Shown: piece after piece, positions 11,512 through 26,900 of the stretch
How the letters are laid out: every line of letters starts with the position of its first letter
How positions within the stretch are numbered: position 1 is the stretch's first letter
Assembly (NCBI GenBank): GCA_037389465.1
Contig: JAZARR010000281.1
Coordinates: 62,001-126,000 of the forward strand
Direction: 5' to 3'
DNA: 64,000 nucleotides
DNA from: Baylisascaris procyonis
Lineage: Eukaryota; Nematoda; Chromadorea; Rhabditida; Ascarididae
Notes under the pieces: generated by a model
What the model was told of the DNA's origin: nothing
The model's input: the letters and a program-made list of their open reading frames with translations, nothing else
Databases searched by the model: none
Position numbers and translations under genes: made by a program

Positions 11512-14500
11512 CACAAAACATGATGATATTGCGGTGAATTCAACGGTTGTTTGTGTCAACTAGATGCCTATAAGTGGCGAGTAGTTCACAAAACATGATG
11601 GTATTGCGGTGAATTCAACGGTTGTTTGTGTCAACTAGATGCCTATAAGTGGCGAGTAGTTCACAAAACATGATGATATTGCTGTGAATTCAACGGTTGT
11701 TTGTGTCAACTAGATGCCTATAAGTGGCGAGTAGTTCACAAAACATGATGATATTGCGGTGAATTCAAGGTTGTTTGTGTCAACTAGATGCCTATAAGTG
11801 GCGAGTAGTTCACAAAACATGATGATATTGCGGTGAATTCAACGGTTGTTTGTGTCAACTAGATGCCTATAAGTGGCGAGTAGTTCACAAAACATGATGA
11901 TATTGCGGTGAATTCAACGGTTGTTTGTGTCAACTAGATGCCTATAAGTGGCGAGTAGTTCACAAAACATGATGATATTGCGGTGAATTCAACGGTTGTT
12001 TGTGTCAACTAGATGCCTATAAGTGGCGAGTAGTTCACAAAACATGATGATATTGCGGTGAATTCAACGGTTGTTTGTGTCAACTAGATGCCTATAAGTG
12101 GCGAGTAGTTCACAAAACATGATGATATTGCGGTGAATTCAACGGTTGTTTGTGTCAACTAGATGCCTATAAGTGGCGAGTAGTTCACAAAACATGATGA
12201 TATTGCGGTGAATTCAACGGTTGTTTGTGTCAACTAGATGCCTATAAGTGGCGAGTAGTTCACAAAACATGATGATATTGCGGTGAATTCAACGGTTGTT
12301 TGTGTCAACTAGATGCCTATAAGTGGCGAGTAGTTCACAAAACATGATGATATTGCGGTGAATTCAAGGTTGTTTGTGTCAACTAGATGCCTATAAGTGG
12401 CGAGTAGTTCACAAAACATGATGATATTGCGGTGAATTCAACGGTTGTTTGTGTCAACTAGATGCCTATAAGTGGCGAGTAGTTCACAAAACATGATGAT
12501 ATTGCGGTGAATTCAACGGTTGTTTGTGTCAACTAGATGCCTATAAGTGGCGAGTAGTTCACAAAACATGATGATATTGCGGTGAATTCAACGGTTGTTT
12601 GTGTCAACTAGATGCCTATAAGTGGCGAGTAGTTCACAAAACATGATGATATTGCGGTGAATTCAACGGTTGTTTGTGTCAACTAGATGCCTATAAGTGG
12701 CGAGTAGTTCACAAAACATGATGATATTGCGGTGAATTCAAGGTTGTTTGTGTCAACTAGATGCCTATAAGTGGCGAGTAGTTCACAAAACATGATGATA
12801 TTGCGGTGAATTCAACGGTTGTTTGTGTCAACTAGATGCCTATAAGTGGCGAGTAGTTCACAAAACATGATGATATTGCGGTGAATTCAACGGTTGTTTG
12901 TGTCAACTAGATGCCTATAAGTGGCGAGTAGTTCACAAAACATGATGATATTGCGGTGAATTCAACGGTTGTTTGTGTCAACTAGATGCCTATAAGTGGC
13001 GAGTAGTTCACAAAACATGATGATATTGCGGTGAATTCAACGGTTGTTTGTGTCAACTAGATGCCTATAAGTGGCGAGTAGTTCACAAAACATGATGATA
13101 TTGCGGTGAATTCAACGGTTGTTTGTGTCAACTAGATGCCTATAAGTGGCGAGTAGTTCACAAAACATGATGATATTGCGGTGAATTCAACGGTTGTTTG
13201 TGTCAACTAGATGCCTATAAGTGGCGAGTAGTTCACAAAACATGATGATATTGCGGTGAATTCAACGGTTGTTTGTGTCAACTAGATGCCTATAAGTGGC
13301 GAGTAGTTCACAAAACATGATGATATTGCTGTGAATTCAACGGTTGTTTGTGTCAACTAGATGCCTATAAGTGGCGAGTAGTTCACAAAACATGATGATA
13401 TTGCGGTGAATTCAACGGTTGTTTGTGTCAACTAGATGCCTATAAGTGGCGAGTAGTTCACAAAACATGATGATATTGCGGTGAATTCAACGGTTGTTTG
13501 TGTCAACTAGATGCCTATAAGTGGCGAGTAGTTCACAAAACATGATGATATTGCGGTGAATTCAACGGTTGTTTGTGTCAACTAGATGCCTATAAGTGGC
13601 GAGTAGTTCACAAAACATGATGATATTGCGGTGAATTCAACGGTTGTTTGTGTCAACTAGATGCCTATAAGTGGCGAGTAGTTCACAAAACATGATGATA
13701 TTGCGGTGAATTCAACGGTTGTTTGTGTCAACTAGATGCCTATAAGTGGCGAGTAGTTCACAAAACATGATGATATTGCGGTGAATTCAACGGTTGTTTG
13801 TGTCAACTAGATGCCTATAAGTGGCGAGTAGTTCACAAAACATGATGATATTGCGGTGAATTCAACGGTTGTTTGTGTCAACTAGATGCCTATAAGTGGC
13901 GAGTAGTTCACAAAACATGATGATATTGCTGTGAATTCAACGGTTGTTTGTGTCAACTAGATGCCTATAAGTGGCGAGTAGTTCACAAAACATGATGATA
14001 TTGCGGTGAATTCAACGGTTGTTTGTGTCAACTAGATGCCTATAAGTGGCGAGTAGTTCACAAAACATGATGATATTGCGGTGAATTCAACGGTTGTTTG
14101 TGTCAACTAGATGCCTATAAGTGGCGAGTAGTTCACAAAACATGATGATATTGCGGTGAATTCAACGGTTGTTTGTGTCAACTAGATGCCTATAAGTGGC
14201 GAGTAGTTCACAAAACATGATGATATTGCGGTGAATTCAACGGTTGTTTGTGTCAACTAGATGCCTATAAGTGGCGAGTAGTTCACAAAACATGATGATA
14301 TTGCGGTGAATTCAACGGTTGTTTGTGTCAACTAGATGCCTATAAGTGGCGAGTAGTTCACAAAACATGATGATATTGCGGTGAATTCAACGGTTGTTTG
14401 TGTCAACTAGATGCCTATAAGTGGCGAGTAGTTCACAAAACATGATGATATTGCGGTGAATTCAACGGTTGTTTGTGTCAACTAGATGCCTATAAGTGGC

Positions 14501-17500
14501 GAGTAGTTCACAAAACATGATGATATTGCGGTGAATTCAACGGTTGTTTGTGTCAACTAGATGCCTATAAGTGGCGAGTAGTTCACAAAACATGATGATA
14601 TTGCGGTGAATTCAACGGTTGTTTGTGTCAACTAGATGCCTATAAGTGGCGAGTAGTTCACAAAACATGATGATATTGCGGTGAATTCAACGGTTGTTTG
14701 TGTCAACTAGATGCCTATAAGTGGCGAGTAGTTCACAAAACATGATGATATTGCGGTGAATTCAACGGTTGTTTGTGTCAACTAGATGCCTATAAGTGGC
14801 GAGTAGTTCACAAAACATGATGATATTGCGGTGAATTCAACGGTTGTTTGTGTCAACTAGATGCCTATAAGTGGCGAGTAGTTCACAAAACATGATGATA
14901 TTGCGGTGAATTCAACGGTTGTTTGTGTCAACTAGATGCCTATAAGTGGCGAGTAGTTCACAAAACATGATGATATTGCGGTGAATTCAACGGTTGTTTG
15001 TGTCAACTAGATGCCTATAAGTGGCGAGTAGTTCACAAAACATGATGATATTGCGGTGAATTCAACGGTTGTTTGTGTCAACTAGATGCCTATAAGTGGC
15101 GAGTAGTTCACAAAACATGATGATATTGCGGTGAATTCAACGGTTGTTTGTGTCAACTAGATGCCTATAAGTGGCGAGTAGTTCACAAAACATGATGATA
15201 TTGCGGTGAATTCAACGGTTGTTTGTGTCAACTAGATGCCTATAAGTGGCGAGTAGTTCACAAAACATGATGATATTGCGGTGAATTCAACGGTTGTTTG
15301 TGTCAACTAGATGCCTATAAGTGGCGAGTAGTTCACAAAACATGATGATATTGCGGTGAATTCAACGGTTGTTTGTGTCAACTAGATGCCTATAAGTGGC
15401 GAGTAGTTCACAAAACATGATGATATTGCGGTGAATTCAACGGTTGTTTGTGTCAACTAGATGCCTATAAGTGGCGAGTAGTTCACAAAACATGATGATA
15501 TTGCGGTGAATTCAACGGTTGTTTGTGTCAACTAGATGCCTATAAGTGGCGAGTAGTTCACAAAACATGATGATATTGCGGTGAATTCAACGGTTGTTTG
15601 TGTCAACTAGATGCCTATAAGTGGCGAGTAGTTCACAAAACATGATGATATTGCGGTGAATTCAACGGTTGTTTGTGTCAACTAGATGCCTATAAGTGGC
15701 GAGTAGTTCACAAAACATGATGATATTGCGGTGAATTCAACGGTTGTTTGTGTCAACTAGATGCCTATAAGTGGCGAGTAGTTCACAAAACATGATGATA
15801 TTGCGGTGAATTCAACGGTTGTTTGTGTCAACTAGATGCCTATAAGTGGCGAGTAGTTCACAAAACATGATGATATTGCGGTGAATTCAACGGTTGTTTG
15901 TGTCAACTAGATGCCTATAAGTGGCGAGTAGTTCACAAAACATGATGATATTGCGGTGAATTCAACGGTTGTTTGTGTCAACTAGATGCCTATAAGTGGC
16001 GAGTAGTTCACAAAACATGATGATATTGCGGTGAATTCAACGGTTGTTTGTGTCAACTAGATGCCTATAAGTGGCGAGTAGTTCACAAAACATGATGATA
16101 TTGCGGTGAATTCAACGGTTGTTTGTGTCAACTAGATGCCTATAAGTGGCGAGTAGTTCACAAAACATGATGATATTGCGGTGAATTCAACGGTTGTTTG
16201 TGTCAACTAGATGCCTATAAGTGGCGAGTAGTTCACAAAACATGATGATATTGCGGTGAATTCAACGGTTGTTTGTGTCAACTAGATGCCTATAAGTGGC
16301 GAGTAGTTCACAAAACATGATGATATTGCGGTGAATTCAACGGTTGTTTGTGTCAACTAGATGCCTATAAGTGGCGAGTAGTTCACAAAACATGATGATA
16401 TTGCGGTGAATTCAACGGTTGTTTGTGTCAACTAGATGCCTATAAGTGGCGAGTAGTTCACAAAACATGATGATATTGCGGTGAATTCAACGGTTGTTTG
16501 TGTCAACTAGATGCCTATAAGTGGCGAGTAGTTCACAAAACATGATGATATTGCGGTGAATTCAACGGTTGTTTGTGTCAACTAGATGCCTATAAGTGGC
16601 GAGTAGTTCACAAAACATGATGATATTGCGGTGAATTCAACGGTTGTTTGTGTCAACTAGATGCCTATAAGTGGCGAGTAGTTCACAAAACATGATGATA
16701 TTGCGGTGAATTCAACGGTTGTTTGTGTCAACTAGATGCCTATAAGTGGCGAGTAGTTCACAAAACATGATGATATTGCGGTGAATTCAACGGTTGTTTG
16801 TGTCAACTAGATGCCTATAAGTGGCGAGTAGTTCACAAAACATGATGATATTGCGGTGAATTCAACGGTTGTTTGTGTCAACTAGATGCCTATAAGTGGC
16901 GAGTAGTTCACAAAACATGATGATATTGCGGTGAATTCAACGGTTGTTTGTGTCAACTAGATGCCTATAAGTGGCGAGTAGTTCACAAAACATGATGATA
17001 TTGCGGTGAATTCAACGGTTGTTTGTGTCAACTAGATGCCTATAAGTGGCGAGTAGTTCACAAAACATGATGATATTGCGGTGAATTCAACGGTTGTTTG
17101 TGTCAACTAGATGCCTATAAGTGGCGAGTAGTTCACAAAACATGATGATATTGCGGTGAATTCAACGGTTGTTTGTGTCAACTAGATGCCTATAAGTGGC
17201 GAGTAGTTCACAAAACATGATGATATTGCGGTGAATTCAACGGTTGTTTGTGTCAACTAGATGCCTATAAGTGGCGAGTAGTTCACAAAACATGATGATA
17301 TTGCGGTGAATTCAACGGTTGTTTGTGTCAACTAGATGCCTATAAGTGGCGAGTAGTTCACAAAACATGATGATATTGCGGTGAATTCAACGGTTGTTTG
17401 TGTCAACTAGATGCCTATAAGTGGCGAGTAGTTCACAAAACATGATGATATTGCGGTGAATTCAACGGTTGTTTGTGTCAACTAGATGCCTATAAGTGGC

Positions 17501-17958
17501 GAGTAGTTCACAAAACATGATGATATTGCGGTGAATTCAACGGTTGTTTGTGTCAACTAGATGCCTATAAGTGGCGAGTAGTTCACAAAACATGATGATA
17601 TTGCGGTGAATTCAACGGTTGTTTGTGTCAACTAGATGCCTATAAGTGGCGAGTAGTTCACAAAACATGATGATATTGCGGTGAATTCAACGGTTGTTTG
17701 TGTCAACTAGATGCCTATAAGTGGCGAGTAGTTCACAAAACATGATGATATTGCGGTGAATTCAACGGTTGTTTGTGTCAACTAGATGCCTATAAGTGGC
17801 GAGTAGTTCACAAAACATGATGATATTGCGGTGAATTCAACGGTTGTTTGTGTCAACTAGATGCCTATAAGTGGCGAGTAGTTCACAAAACATGATGATA
17901 TTGCGGTGAATTCAAGGTTGTTTGTGTCAACTAGATGCCTATAAGTGGCGAGTAGTTC

Positions 17959-20900
17959 ACAAAACATGATGATATTGCGGTGAATTCAACGGTTGTTTGT
18001 GTCAACTAGATGCCTATAAGTGGCGAGTAGTTCACAAAACATGATGATATTGCGGTGAATTCAACGGTTGTTTGTGTCAACTAGATGCCTATAAGTGGCG
18101 AGTAGTTCACAAAACATGATGATATTGCGGTGAATTCAACGGTTGTTTGTGTCAACTAGATGCCTATAAGTGGCGAGTAGTTCACAAAACATGATGATAT
18201 TGCGGTGAATTCAACGGTTGTTTGTGTCAACTAGATGCCTATAAGTGGCGAGTAGTTCACAAAACATGATGATATTGCGGTGAATTCAACGGTTGTTTGT
18301 GTCAACTAGATGCCTATAAGTGGCGAGTAGTTCACAAAACATGATGATATTGCGGTGAATTCAACGGTTGTTTGTGTCAACTAGATGCCTATAAGTGGCG
18401 AGTAGTTCACAAAACATGATGATATTGCGGTGAATTCAACGGTTGTTTGTGTCAACTAGATGCCTATAAGTGGCGAGTAGTTCACAAAACATGATGATAT
18501 TGCGGTGAATTCAACGGTTGTTTGTGTCAACTAGATGCCTATAAGTGGCGAGTAGTTCACAAAACATGATGATATTGCGGTGAATTCAACGGTTGTTTGT
18601 GTCAACTAGATGCCTATAAGTGGCGAGTAGTTCACAAAACATGATGATATTGCGGTGAATTCAACGGTTGTTTGTGTCAACTAGATGCCTATAAGTGGCG
18701 AGTAGTTCACAAAACATGATGATATTGCGGTGAATTCAACGGTTGTTTGTGTCAACTAGATGCCTATAAGTGGCGAGTAGTTCACAAAACATGATGATAT
18801 TGCGGTGAATTCAACGGTTGTTTGTGTCAACTAGATGCCTATAAGTGGCGAGTAGTTCACAAAACATGATGATATTGCGGTGAATTCAACGGTTGTTTGT
18901 GTCAACTAGATGCCTATAAGTGGCGAGTAGTTCACAAAACATGATGATATTGCGGTGAATTCAACGGTTGTTTGTGTCAACTAGATGCCTATAAGTGGCG
19001 AGTAGTTCACAAAACATGATGATATTGCGGTGAATTCAACGGTTGTTTGTGTCAACTAGATGCCTATAAGTGGCGAGTAGTTCACAAAACATGATGATAT
19101 TGCGGTGAATTCAACGGTTGTTTGTGTCAACTAGATGCCTATAAGTGGCGAGTAGTTCACAAAACATGATGATATTGCGGTGAATTCAACGGTTGTTTGT
19201 GTCAACTAGATGCCTATAAGTGGCGAGTAGTTCACAAAACATGATGATATTGCGGTGAATTCAACGGTTGTTTGTGTCAACTAGATGCCTATAAGTGGCG
19301 AGTAGTTCACAAAACATGATGATATTGCGGTGAATTCAACGGTTGTTTGTGTCAACTAGATGCCTATAAGTGGCGAGTAGTTCACAAAACATGATGATAT
19401 TGCGGTGAATTCAACGGTTGTTTGTGTCAACTAGATGCCTATAAGTGGCGAGTAGTTCACAAAACATGATGATATTGCGGTGAATTCAACGGTTGTTTGT
19501 GTCAACTAGATGCCTATAAGTGGCGAGTAGTTCACAAAACATGATGATATTGCGGTGAATTCAACGGTTGTTTGTGTCAACTAGATGCCTATAAGTGGCG
19601 AGTAGTTCACAAAACATGATGATATTGCGGTGAATTCAACGGTTGTTTGTGTCAACTAGATGCCTATAAGTGGCGAGTAGTTCACAAAACATGATGATAT
19701 TGCGGTGAATTCAACGGTTGTTTGTGTCAACTAGATGCCTATAAGTGGCGAGTAGTTCACAAAACATGATGATATTGCGGTGAATTCAACGGTTGTTTGT
19801 GTCAACTAGATGCCTATAAGTGGCGAGTAGTTCACAAAACATGATGATATTGCGGTGAATTCAACGGTTGTTTGTGTCAACTAGATGCCTATAAGTGGCG
19901 AGTAGTTCACAAAACATGATGATATTGCGGTGAATTCAACGGTTGTTTGTGTCAACTAGATGCCTATAAGTGGCGAGTAGTTCACAAAACATGATGATAT
20001 TGCGGTGAATTCAACGGTTGTTTGTGTCAACTAGATGCCTATAAGTGGCGAGTAGTTCACAAAACATGATGATATTGCGGTGAATTCAACGGTTGTTTGT
20101 GTCAACTAGATGCCTATAAGTGGCGAGTAGTTCACAAAACATGATGATATTGCGGTGAATTCAACGGTTGTTTGTGTCAACTAGATGCCTATAAGTGGCG
20201 AGTAGTTCACAAAACATGATGATATTGCGGTGAATTCAACGGTTGTTTGTGTCAACTAGATGCCTATAAGTGGCGAGTAGTTCACAAAACATGATGATAT
20301 TGCGGTGAATTCAACGGTTGTTTGTGTCAACTAGATGCCTATAAGTGGCGAGTAGTTCACAAAACATGATGATATTGCGGTGAATTCAACGGTTGTTTGT
20401 GTCAACTAGATGCCTATAAGTGGCGAGTAGTTCACAAAACATGATGATATTGCGGTGAATTCAACGGTTGTTTGTGTCAACTAGATGCCTATAAGTGGCG
20501 AGTAGTTCACAAAACATGATGATATTGCGGTGAATTCAACGGTTGTTTGTGTCAACTAGATGCCTATAAGTGGCGAGTAGTTCACAAAACATGATGATAT
20601 TGCGGTGAATTCAACGGTTGTTTGTGTCAACTAGATGCCTATAAGTGGCGAGTAGTTCACAAAACATGATGATATTGCGGTGAATTCAACGGTTGTTTGT
20701 GTCAACTAGATGCCTATAAGTGGCGAGTAGTTCACAAAACATGATGATATTGCGGTGAATTCAACGGTTGTTTGTGTCAACTAGATGCCTATAAGTGGCG
20801 AGTAGTTCACAAAACATGATGATATTGCGGTGAATTCAACGGTTGTTTGTGTCAACTAGATGCCTATAAGTGGCGAGTAGTTCACAAAACATGATGATAT

Positions 20901-23900
20901 TGCGGTGAATTCAACGGTTGTTTGTGTCAACTAGATGCCTATAAGTGGCGAGTAGTTCACAAAACATGATGATATTGCGGTGAATTCAACGGTTGTTTGT
21001 GTCAACTAGATGCCTATAAGTGGCGAGTAGTTCACAAAACATGATGATATTGCGGTGAATTCAACGGTTGTTTGTGTCAACTAGATGCCTATAAGTGGCG
21101 AGTAGTTCACAAAACATGATGATATTGCGGTGAATTCAACGGTTGTTTGTGTCAACTAGATGCCTATAAGTGGCGAGTAGTTCACAAAACATGATGATAT
21201 TGCGGTGAATTCAACGGTTGTTTGTGTCAACTAGATGCCTATAAGTGGCGAGTAGTTCACAAAACATGATGATATTGCGGTGAATTCAACGGTTGTTTGT
21301 GTCAACTAGATGCCTATAAGTGGCGAGTAGTTCACAAAACATGATGATATTGCGGTGAATTCAACGGTTGTTTGTGTCAACTAGATGCCTATAAGTGGCG
21401 AGTAGTTCACAAAACATGATGATATTGCGGTGAATTCAACGGTTGTTTGTGTCAACTAGATGCCTATAAGTGGCGAGTAGTTCACAAAACATGATGATAT
21501 TGCGGTGAATTCAACGGTTGTTTGTGTCAACTAGATGCCTATAAGTGGCGAGTAGTTCACAAAACATGATGATATTGCGGTGAATTCAACGGTTGTTTGT
21601 GTCAACTAGATGCCTATAAGTGGCGAGTAGTTCACAAAACATGATGATATTGCGGTGAATTCAACGGTTGTTTGTGTCAACTAGATGCCTATAAGTGGCG
21701 AGTAGTTCACAAAACATGATGATATTGCGGTGAATTCAACGGTTGTTTGTGTCAACTAGATGCCTATAAGTGGCGAGTAGTTCACAAAACATGATGATAT
21801 TGCGGTGAATTCAACGGTTGTTTGTGTCAACTAGATGCCTATAAGTGGCGAGTAGTTCACAAAACATGATGATATTGCGGTGAATTCAACGGTTGTTTGT
21901 GTCAACTAGATGCCTATAAGTGGCGAGTAGTTCACAAAACATGATGATATTGCGGTGAATTCAACGGTTGTTTGTGTCAACTAGATGCCTATAAGTGGCG
22001 AGTAGTTCACAAAACATGATGATATTGCGGTGAATTCAACGGTTGTTTGTGTCAACTAGATGCCTATAAGTGGCGAGTAGTTCACAAAACATGATGATAT
22101 TGCGGTGAATTCAACGGTTGTTTGTGTCAACTAGATGCCTATAAGTGGCGAGTAGTTCACAAAACATGATGATATTGCGGTGAATTCAACGGTTGTTTGT
22201 GTCAACTAGATGCCTATAAGTGGCGAGTAGTTCACAAAACATGATGATATTGCGGTGAATTCAACGGTTGTTTGTGTCAACTAGATGCCTATAAGTGGCG
22301 AGTAGTTCACAAAACATGATGATATTGCGGTGAATTCAACGGTTGTTTGTGTCAACTAGATGCCTATAAGTGGCGAGTAGTTCACAAAACATGATGATAT
22401 TGCGGTGAATTCAACGGTTGTTTGTGTCAACTAGATGCCTATAAGTGGCGAGTAGTTCACAAAACATGATGATATTGCGGTGAATTCAACGGTTGTTTGT
22501 GTCAACTAGATGCCTATAAGTGGCGAGTAGTTCACAAAACATGATGATATTGCGGTGAATTCAACGGTTGTTTGTGTCAACTAGATGCCTATAAGTGGCG
22601 AGTAGTTCACAAAACATGATGATATTGCGGTGAATTCAACGGTTGTTTGTGTCAACTAGATGCCTATAAGTGGCGAGTAGTTCACAAAACATGATGATAT
22701 TGCGGTGAATTCAACGGTTGTTTGTGTCAACTAGATGCCTATAAGTGGCGAGTAGTTCACAAAACATGATGATATTGCGGTGAATTCAACGGTTGTTTGT
22801 GTCAACTAGATGCCTATAAGTGGCGAGTAGTTCACAAAACATGATGATATTGCGGTGAATTCAACGGTTGTTTGTGTCAACTAGATGCCTATAAGTGGCG
22901 AGTAGTTCACAAAACATGATGATATTGCGGTGAATTCAACGGTTGTTTGTGTCAACTAGATGCCTATAAGTGGCGAGTAGTTCACAAAACATGATGATAT
23001 TGCGGTGAATTCAACGGTTGTTTGTGTCAACTAGATGCCTATAAGTGGCGAGTAGTTCACAAAACATGATGATATTGCGGTGAATTCAACGGTTGTTTGT
23101 GTCAACTAGATGCCTATAAGTGGCGAGTAGTTCACAAAACATGATGATATTGCGGTGAATTCAACGGTTGTTTGTGTCAACTAGATGCCTATAAGTGGCG
23201 AGTAGTTCACAAAACATGATGATATTGCGGTGAATTCAACGGTTGTTTGTGTCAACTAGATGCCTATAAGTGGCGAGTAGTTCACAAAACATGATGATAT
23301 TGCGGTGAATTCAACGGTTGTTTGTGTCAACTAGATGCCTATAAGTGGCGAGTAGTTCACAAAACATGATGATATTGCGGTGAATTCAACGGTTGTTTGT
23401 GTCAACTAGATGCCTATAAGTGGCGAGTAGTTCACAAAACATGATGATATTGCGGTGAATTCAACGGTTGTTTGTGTCAACTAGATGCCTATAAGTGGCG
23501 AGTAGTTCACAAAACATGATGATATTGCGGTGAATTCAACGGTTGTTTGTGTCAACTAGATGCCTATAAGTGGCGAGTAGTTCACAAAACATGATGATAT
23601 TGCGGTGAATTCAACGGTTGTTTGTGTCAACTAGATGCCTATAAGTGGCGAGTAGTTCACAAAACATGATGATATTGCGGTGAATTCAACGGTTGTTTGT
23701 GTCAACTAGATGCCTATAAGTGGCGAGTAGTTCACAAAACATGATGATATTGCGGTGAATTCAACGGTTGTTTGTGTCAACTAGATGCCTATAAGTGGCG
23801 AGTAGTTCACAAAACATGATGATATTGCGGTGAATTCAACGGTTGTTTGTGTCAACTAGATGCCTATAAGTGGCGAGTAGTTCACAAAACATGATGATAT

Positions 23901-26900
23901 TGCGGTGAATTCAACGGTTGTTTGTGTCAACTAGATGCCTATAAGTGGCGAGTAGTTCACAAAACATGATGATATTGCGGTGAATTCAACGGTTGTTTGT
24001 GTCAACTAGATGCCTATAAGTGGCGAGTAGTTCACAAAACATGATGATATTGCGGTGAATTCAACGGTTGTTTGTGTCAACTAGATGCCTATAAGTGGCG
24101 AGTAGTTCACAAAACATGATGATATTGCGGTGAATTCAACGGTTGTTTGTGTCAACTAGATGCCTATAAGTGGCGAGTAGTTCACAAAACATGATGATAT
24201 TGCGGTGAATTCAACGGTTGTTTGTGTCAACTAGATGCCTATAAGTGGCGAGTAGTTCACAAAACATGATGATATTGCGGTGAATTCAACGGTTGTTTGT
24301 GTCAACTAGATGCCTATAAGTGGCGAGTAGTTCACAAAACATGATGATATTGCGGTGAATTCAACGGTTGTTTGTGTCAACTAGATGCCTATAAGTGGCG
24401 AGTAGTTCACAAAACATGATGATATTGCGGTGAATTCAACGGTTGTTTGTGTCAACTAGATGCCTATAAGTGGCGAGTAGTTCACAAAACATGATGATAT
24501 TGCGGTGAATTCAACGGTTGTTTGTGTCAACTAGATGCCTATAAGTGGCGAGTAGTTCACAAAACATGATGATATTGCGGTGAATTCAACGGTTGTTTGT
24601 GTCAACTAGATGCCTATAAGTGGCGAGTAGTTCACAAAACATGATGATATTGCGGTGAATTCAACGGTTGTTTGTGTCAACTAGATGCCTATAAGTGGCG
24701 AGTAGTTCACAAAACATGATGATATTGCGGTGAATTCAACGGTTGTTTGTGTCAACTAGATGCCTATAAGTGGCGAGTAGTTCACAAAACATGATGATAT
24801 TGCGGTGAATTCAACGGTTGTTTGTGTCAACTAGATGCCTATAAGTGGCGAGTAGTTCACAAAACATGATGATATTGCGGTGAATTCAACGGTTGTTTGT
24901 GTCAACTAGATGCCTATAAGTGGCGAGTAGTTCACAAAACATGATGATATTGCGGTGAATTCAACGGTTGTTTGTGTCAACTAGATGCCTATAAGTGGCG
25001 AGTAGTTCACAAAACATGATGATATTGCGGTGAATTCAACGGTTGTTTGTGTCAACTAGATGCCTATAAGTGGCGAGTAGTTCACAAAACATGATGATAT
25101 TGCGGTGAATTCAACGGTTGTTTGTGTCAACTAGATGCCTATAAGTGGCGAGTAGTTCACAAAACATGATGATATTGCGGTGAATTCAACGGTTGTTTGT
25201 GTCAACTAGATGCCTATAAGTGGCGAGTAGTTCACAAAACATGATGATATTGCGGTGAATTCAACGGTTGTTTGTGTCAACTAGATGCCTATAAGTGGCG
25301 AGTAGTTCACAAAACATGATGATATTGCGGTGAATTCAACGGTTGTTTGTGTCAACTAGATGCCTATAAGTGGCGAGTAGTTCACAAAACATGATGATAT
25401 TGCGGTGAATTCAACGGTTGTTTGTGTCAACTAGATGCCTATAAGTGGCGAGTAGTTCACAAAACATGATGATATTGCGGTGAATTCAACGGTTGTTTGT
25501 GTCAACTAGATGCCTATAAGTGGCGAGTAGTTCACAAAACATGATGATATTGCGGTGAATTCAACGGTTGTTTGTGTCAACTAGATGCCTATAAGTGGCG
25601 AGTAGTTCACAAAACATGATGATATTGCGGTGAATTCAACGGTTGTTTGTGTCAACTAGATGCCTATAAGTGGCGAGTAGTTCACAAAACATGATGATAT
25701 TGCGGTGAATTCAACGGTTGTTTGTGTCAACTAGATGCCTATAAGTGGCGAGTAGTTCACAAAACATGATGATATTGCGGTGAATTCAACGGTTGTTTGT
25801 GTCAACTAGATGCCTATAAGTGGCGAGTAGTTCACAAAACATGATGATATTGCGGTGAATTCAACGGTTGTTTGTGTCAACTAGATGCCTATAAGTGGCG
25901 AGTAGTTCACAAAACATGATGATATTGCGGTGAATTCAACGGTTGTTTGTGTCAACTAGATGCCTATAAGTGGCGAGTAGTTCACAAAACATGATGATAT
26001 TGCGGTGAATTCAACGGTTGTTTGTGTCAACTAGATGCCTATAAGTGGCGAGTAGTTCACAAAACATGATGATATTGCGGTGAATTCAACGGTTGTTTGT
26101 GTCAACTAGATGCCTATAAGTGGCGAGTAGTTCACAAAACATGATGATATTGCGGTGAATTCAACGGTTGTTTGTGTCAACTAGATGCCTATAAGTGGCG
26201 AGTAGTTCACAAAACATGATGATATTGCGGTGAATTCAACGGTTGTTTGTGTCAACTAGATGCCTATAAGTGGCGAGTAGTTCACAAAACATGATGATAT
26301 TGCGGTGAATTCAACGGTTGTTTGTGTCAACTAGATGCCTATAAGTGGCGAGTAGTTCACAAAACATGATGATATTGCGGTGAATTCAACGGTTGTTTGT
26401 GTCAACTAGATGCCTATAAGTGGCGAGTAGTTCACAAAACATGATGATATTGCGGTGAATTCAACGGTTGTTTGTGTCAACTAGATGCCTATAAGTGGCG
26501 AGTAGTTCACAAAACATGATGATATTGCGGTGAATTCAACGGTTGTTTGTGTCAACTAGATGCCTATAAGTGGCGAGTAGTTCACAAAACATGATGATAT
26601 TGCGGTGAATTCAACGGTTGTTTGTGTCAACTAGATGCCTATAAGTGGCGAGTAGTTCACAAAACATGATGATATTGCGGTGAATTCAACGGTTGTTTGT
26701 GTCAACTAGATGCCTATAAGTGGCGAGTAGTTCACAAAACATGATGATATTGCGGTGAATTCAACGGTTGTTTGTGTCAACTAGATGCCTATAAGTGGCG
26801 AGTAGTTCACAAAACATGATGATATTGCGGTGAATTCAACGGTTGTTTGTGTCAACTAGATGCCTATAAGTGGCGAGTAGTTCACAAAACATGATGATAT

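Larger units (their letters stand above)
9414..13984. repeat. Left transition zone, variants thinning toward the core
   Basis: Most units equal the consensus. The remaining variants are mainly G21T and delC32, with a few T40C, T27C and G64T units. The last variants before the core are a delC32 unit near 12740 and G21T at 13330 and 13930. No unique sequence is present. Part of the zone is a readable 12-monomer duplication, annotated separately. Confidence 0.92.

Noticed and set aside
18184..18258. Bacterial-type promoter in each monomer (TTGTTT, 16 bp, TATAAG on the plus strand; TTGACA on the minus strand)
   Set aside because: The plus-strand -35 match is weak, the minus-strand TTGACA has no -10-like hexamer 16-18 bp downstream, no gene follows, and the context looks eukaryotic. 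Chance matches repeated by the array.
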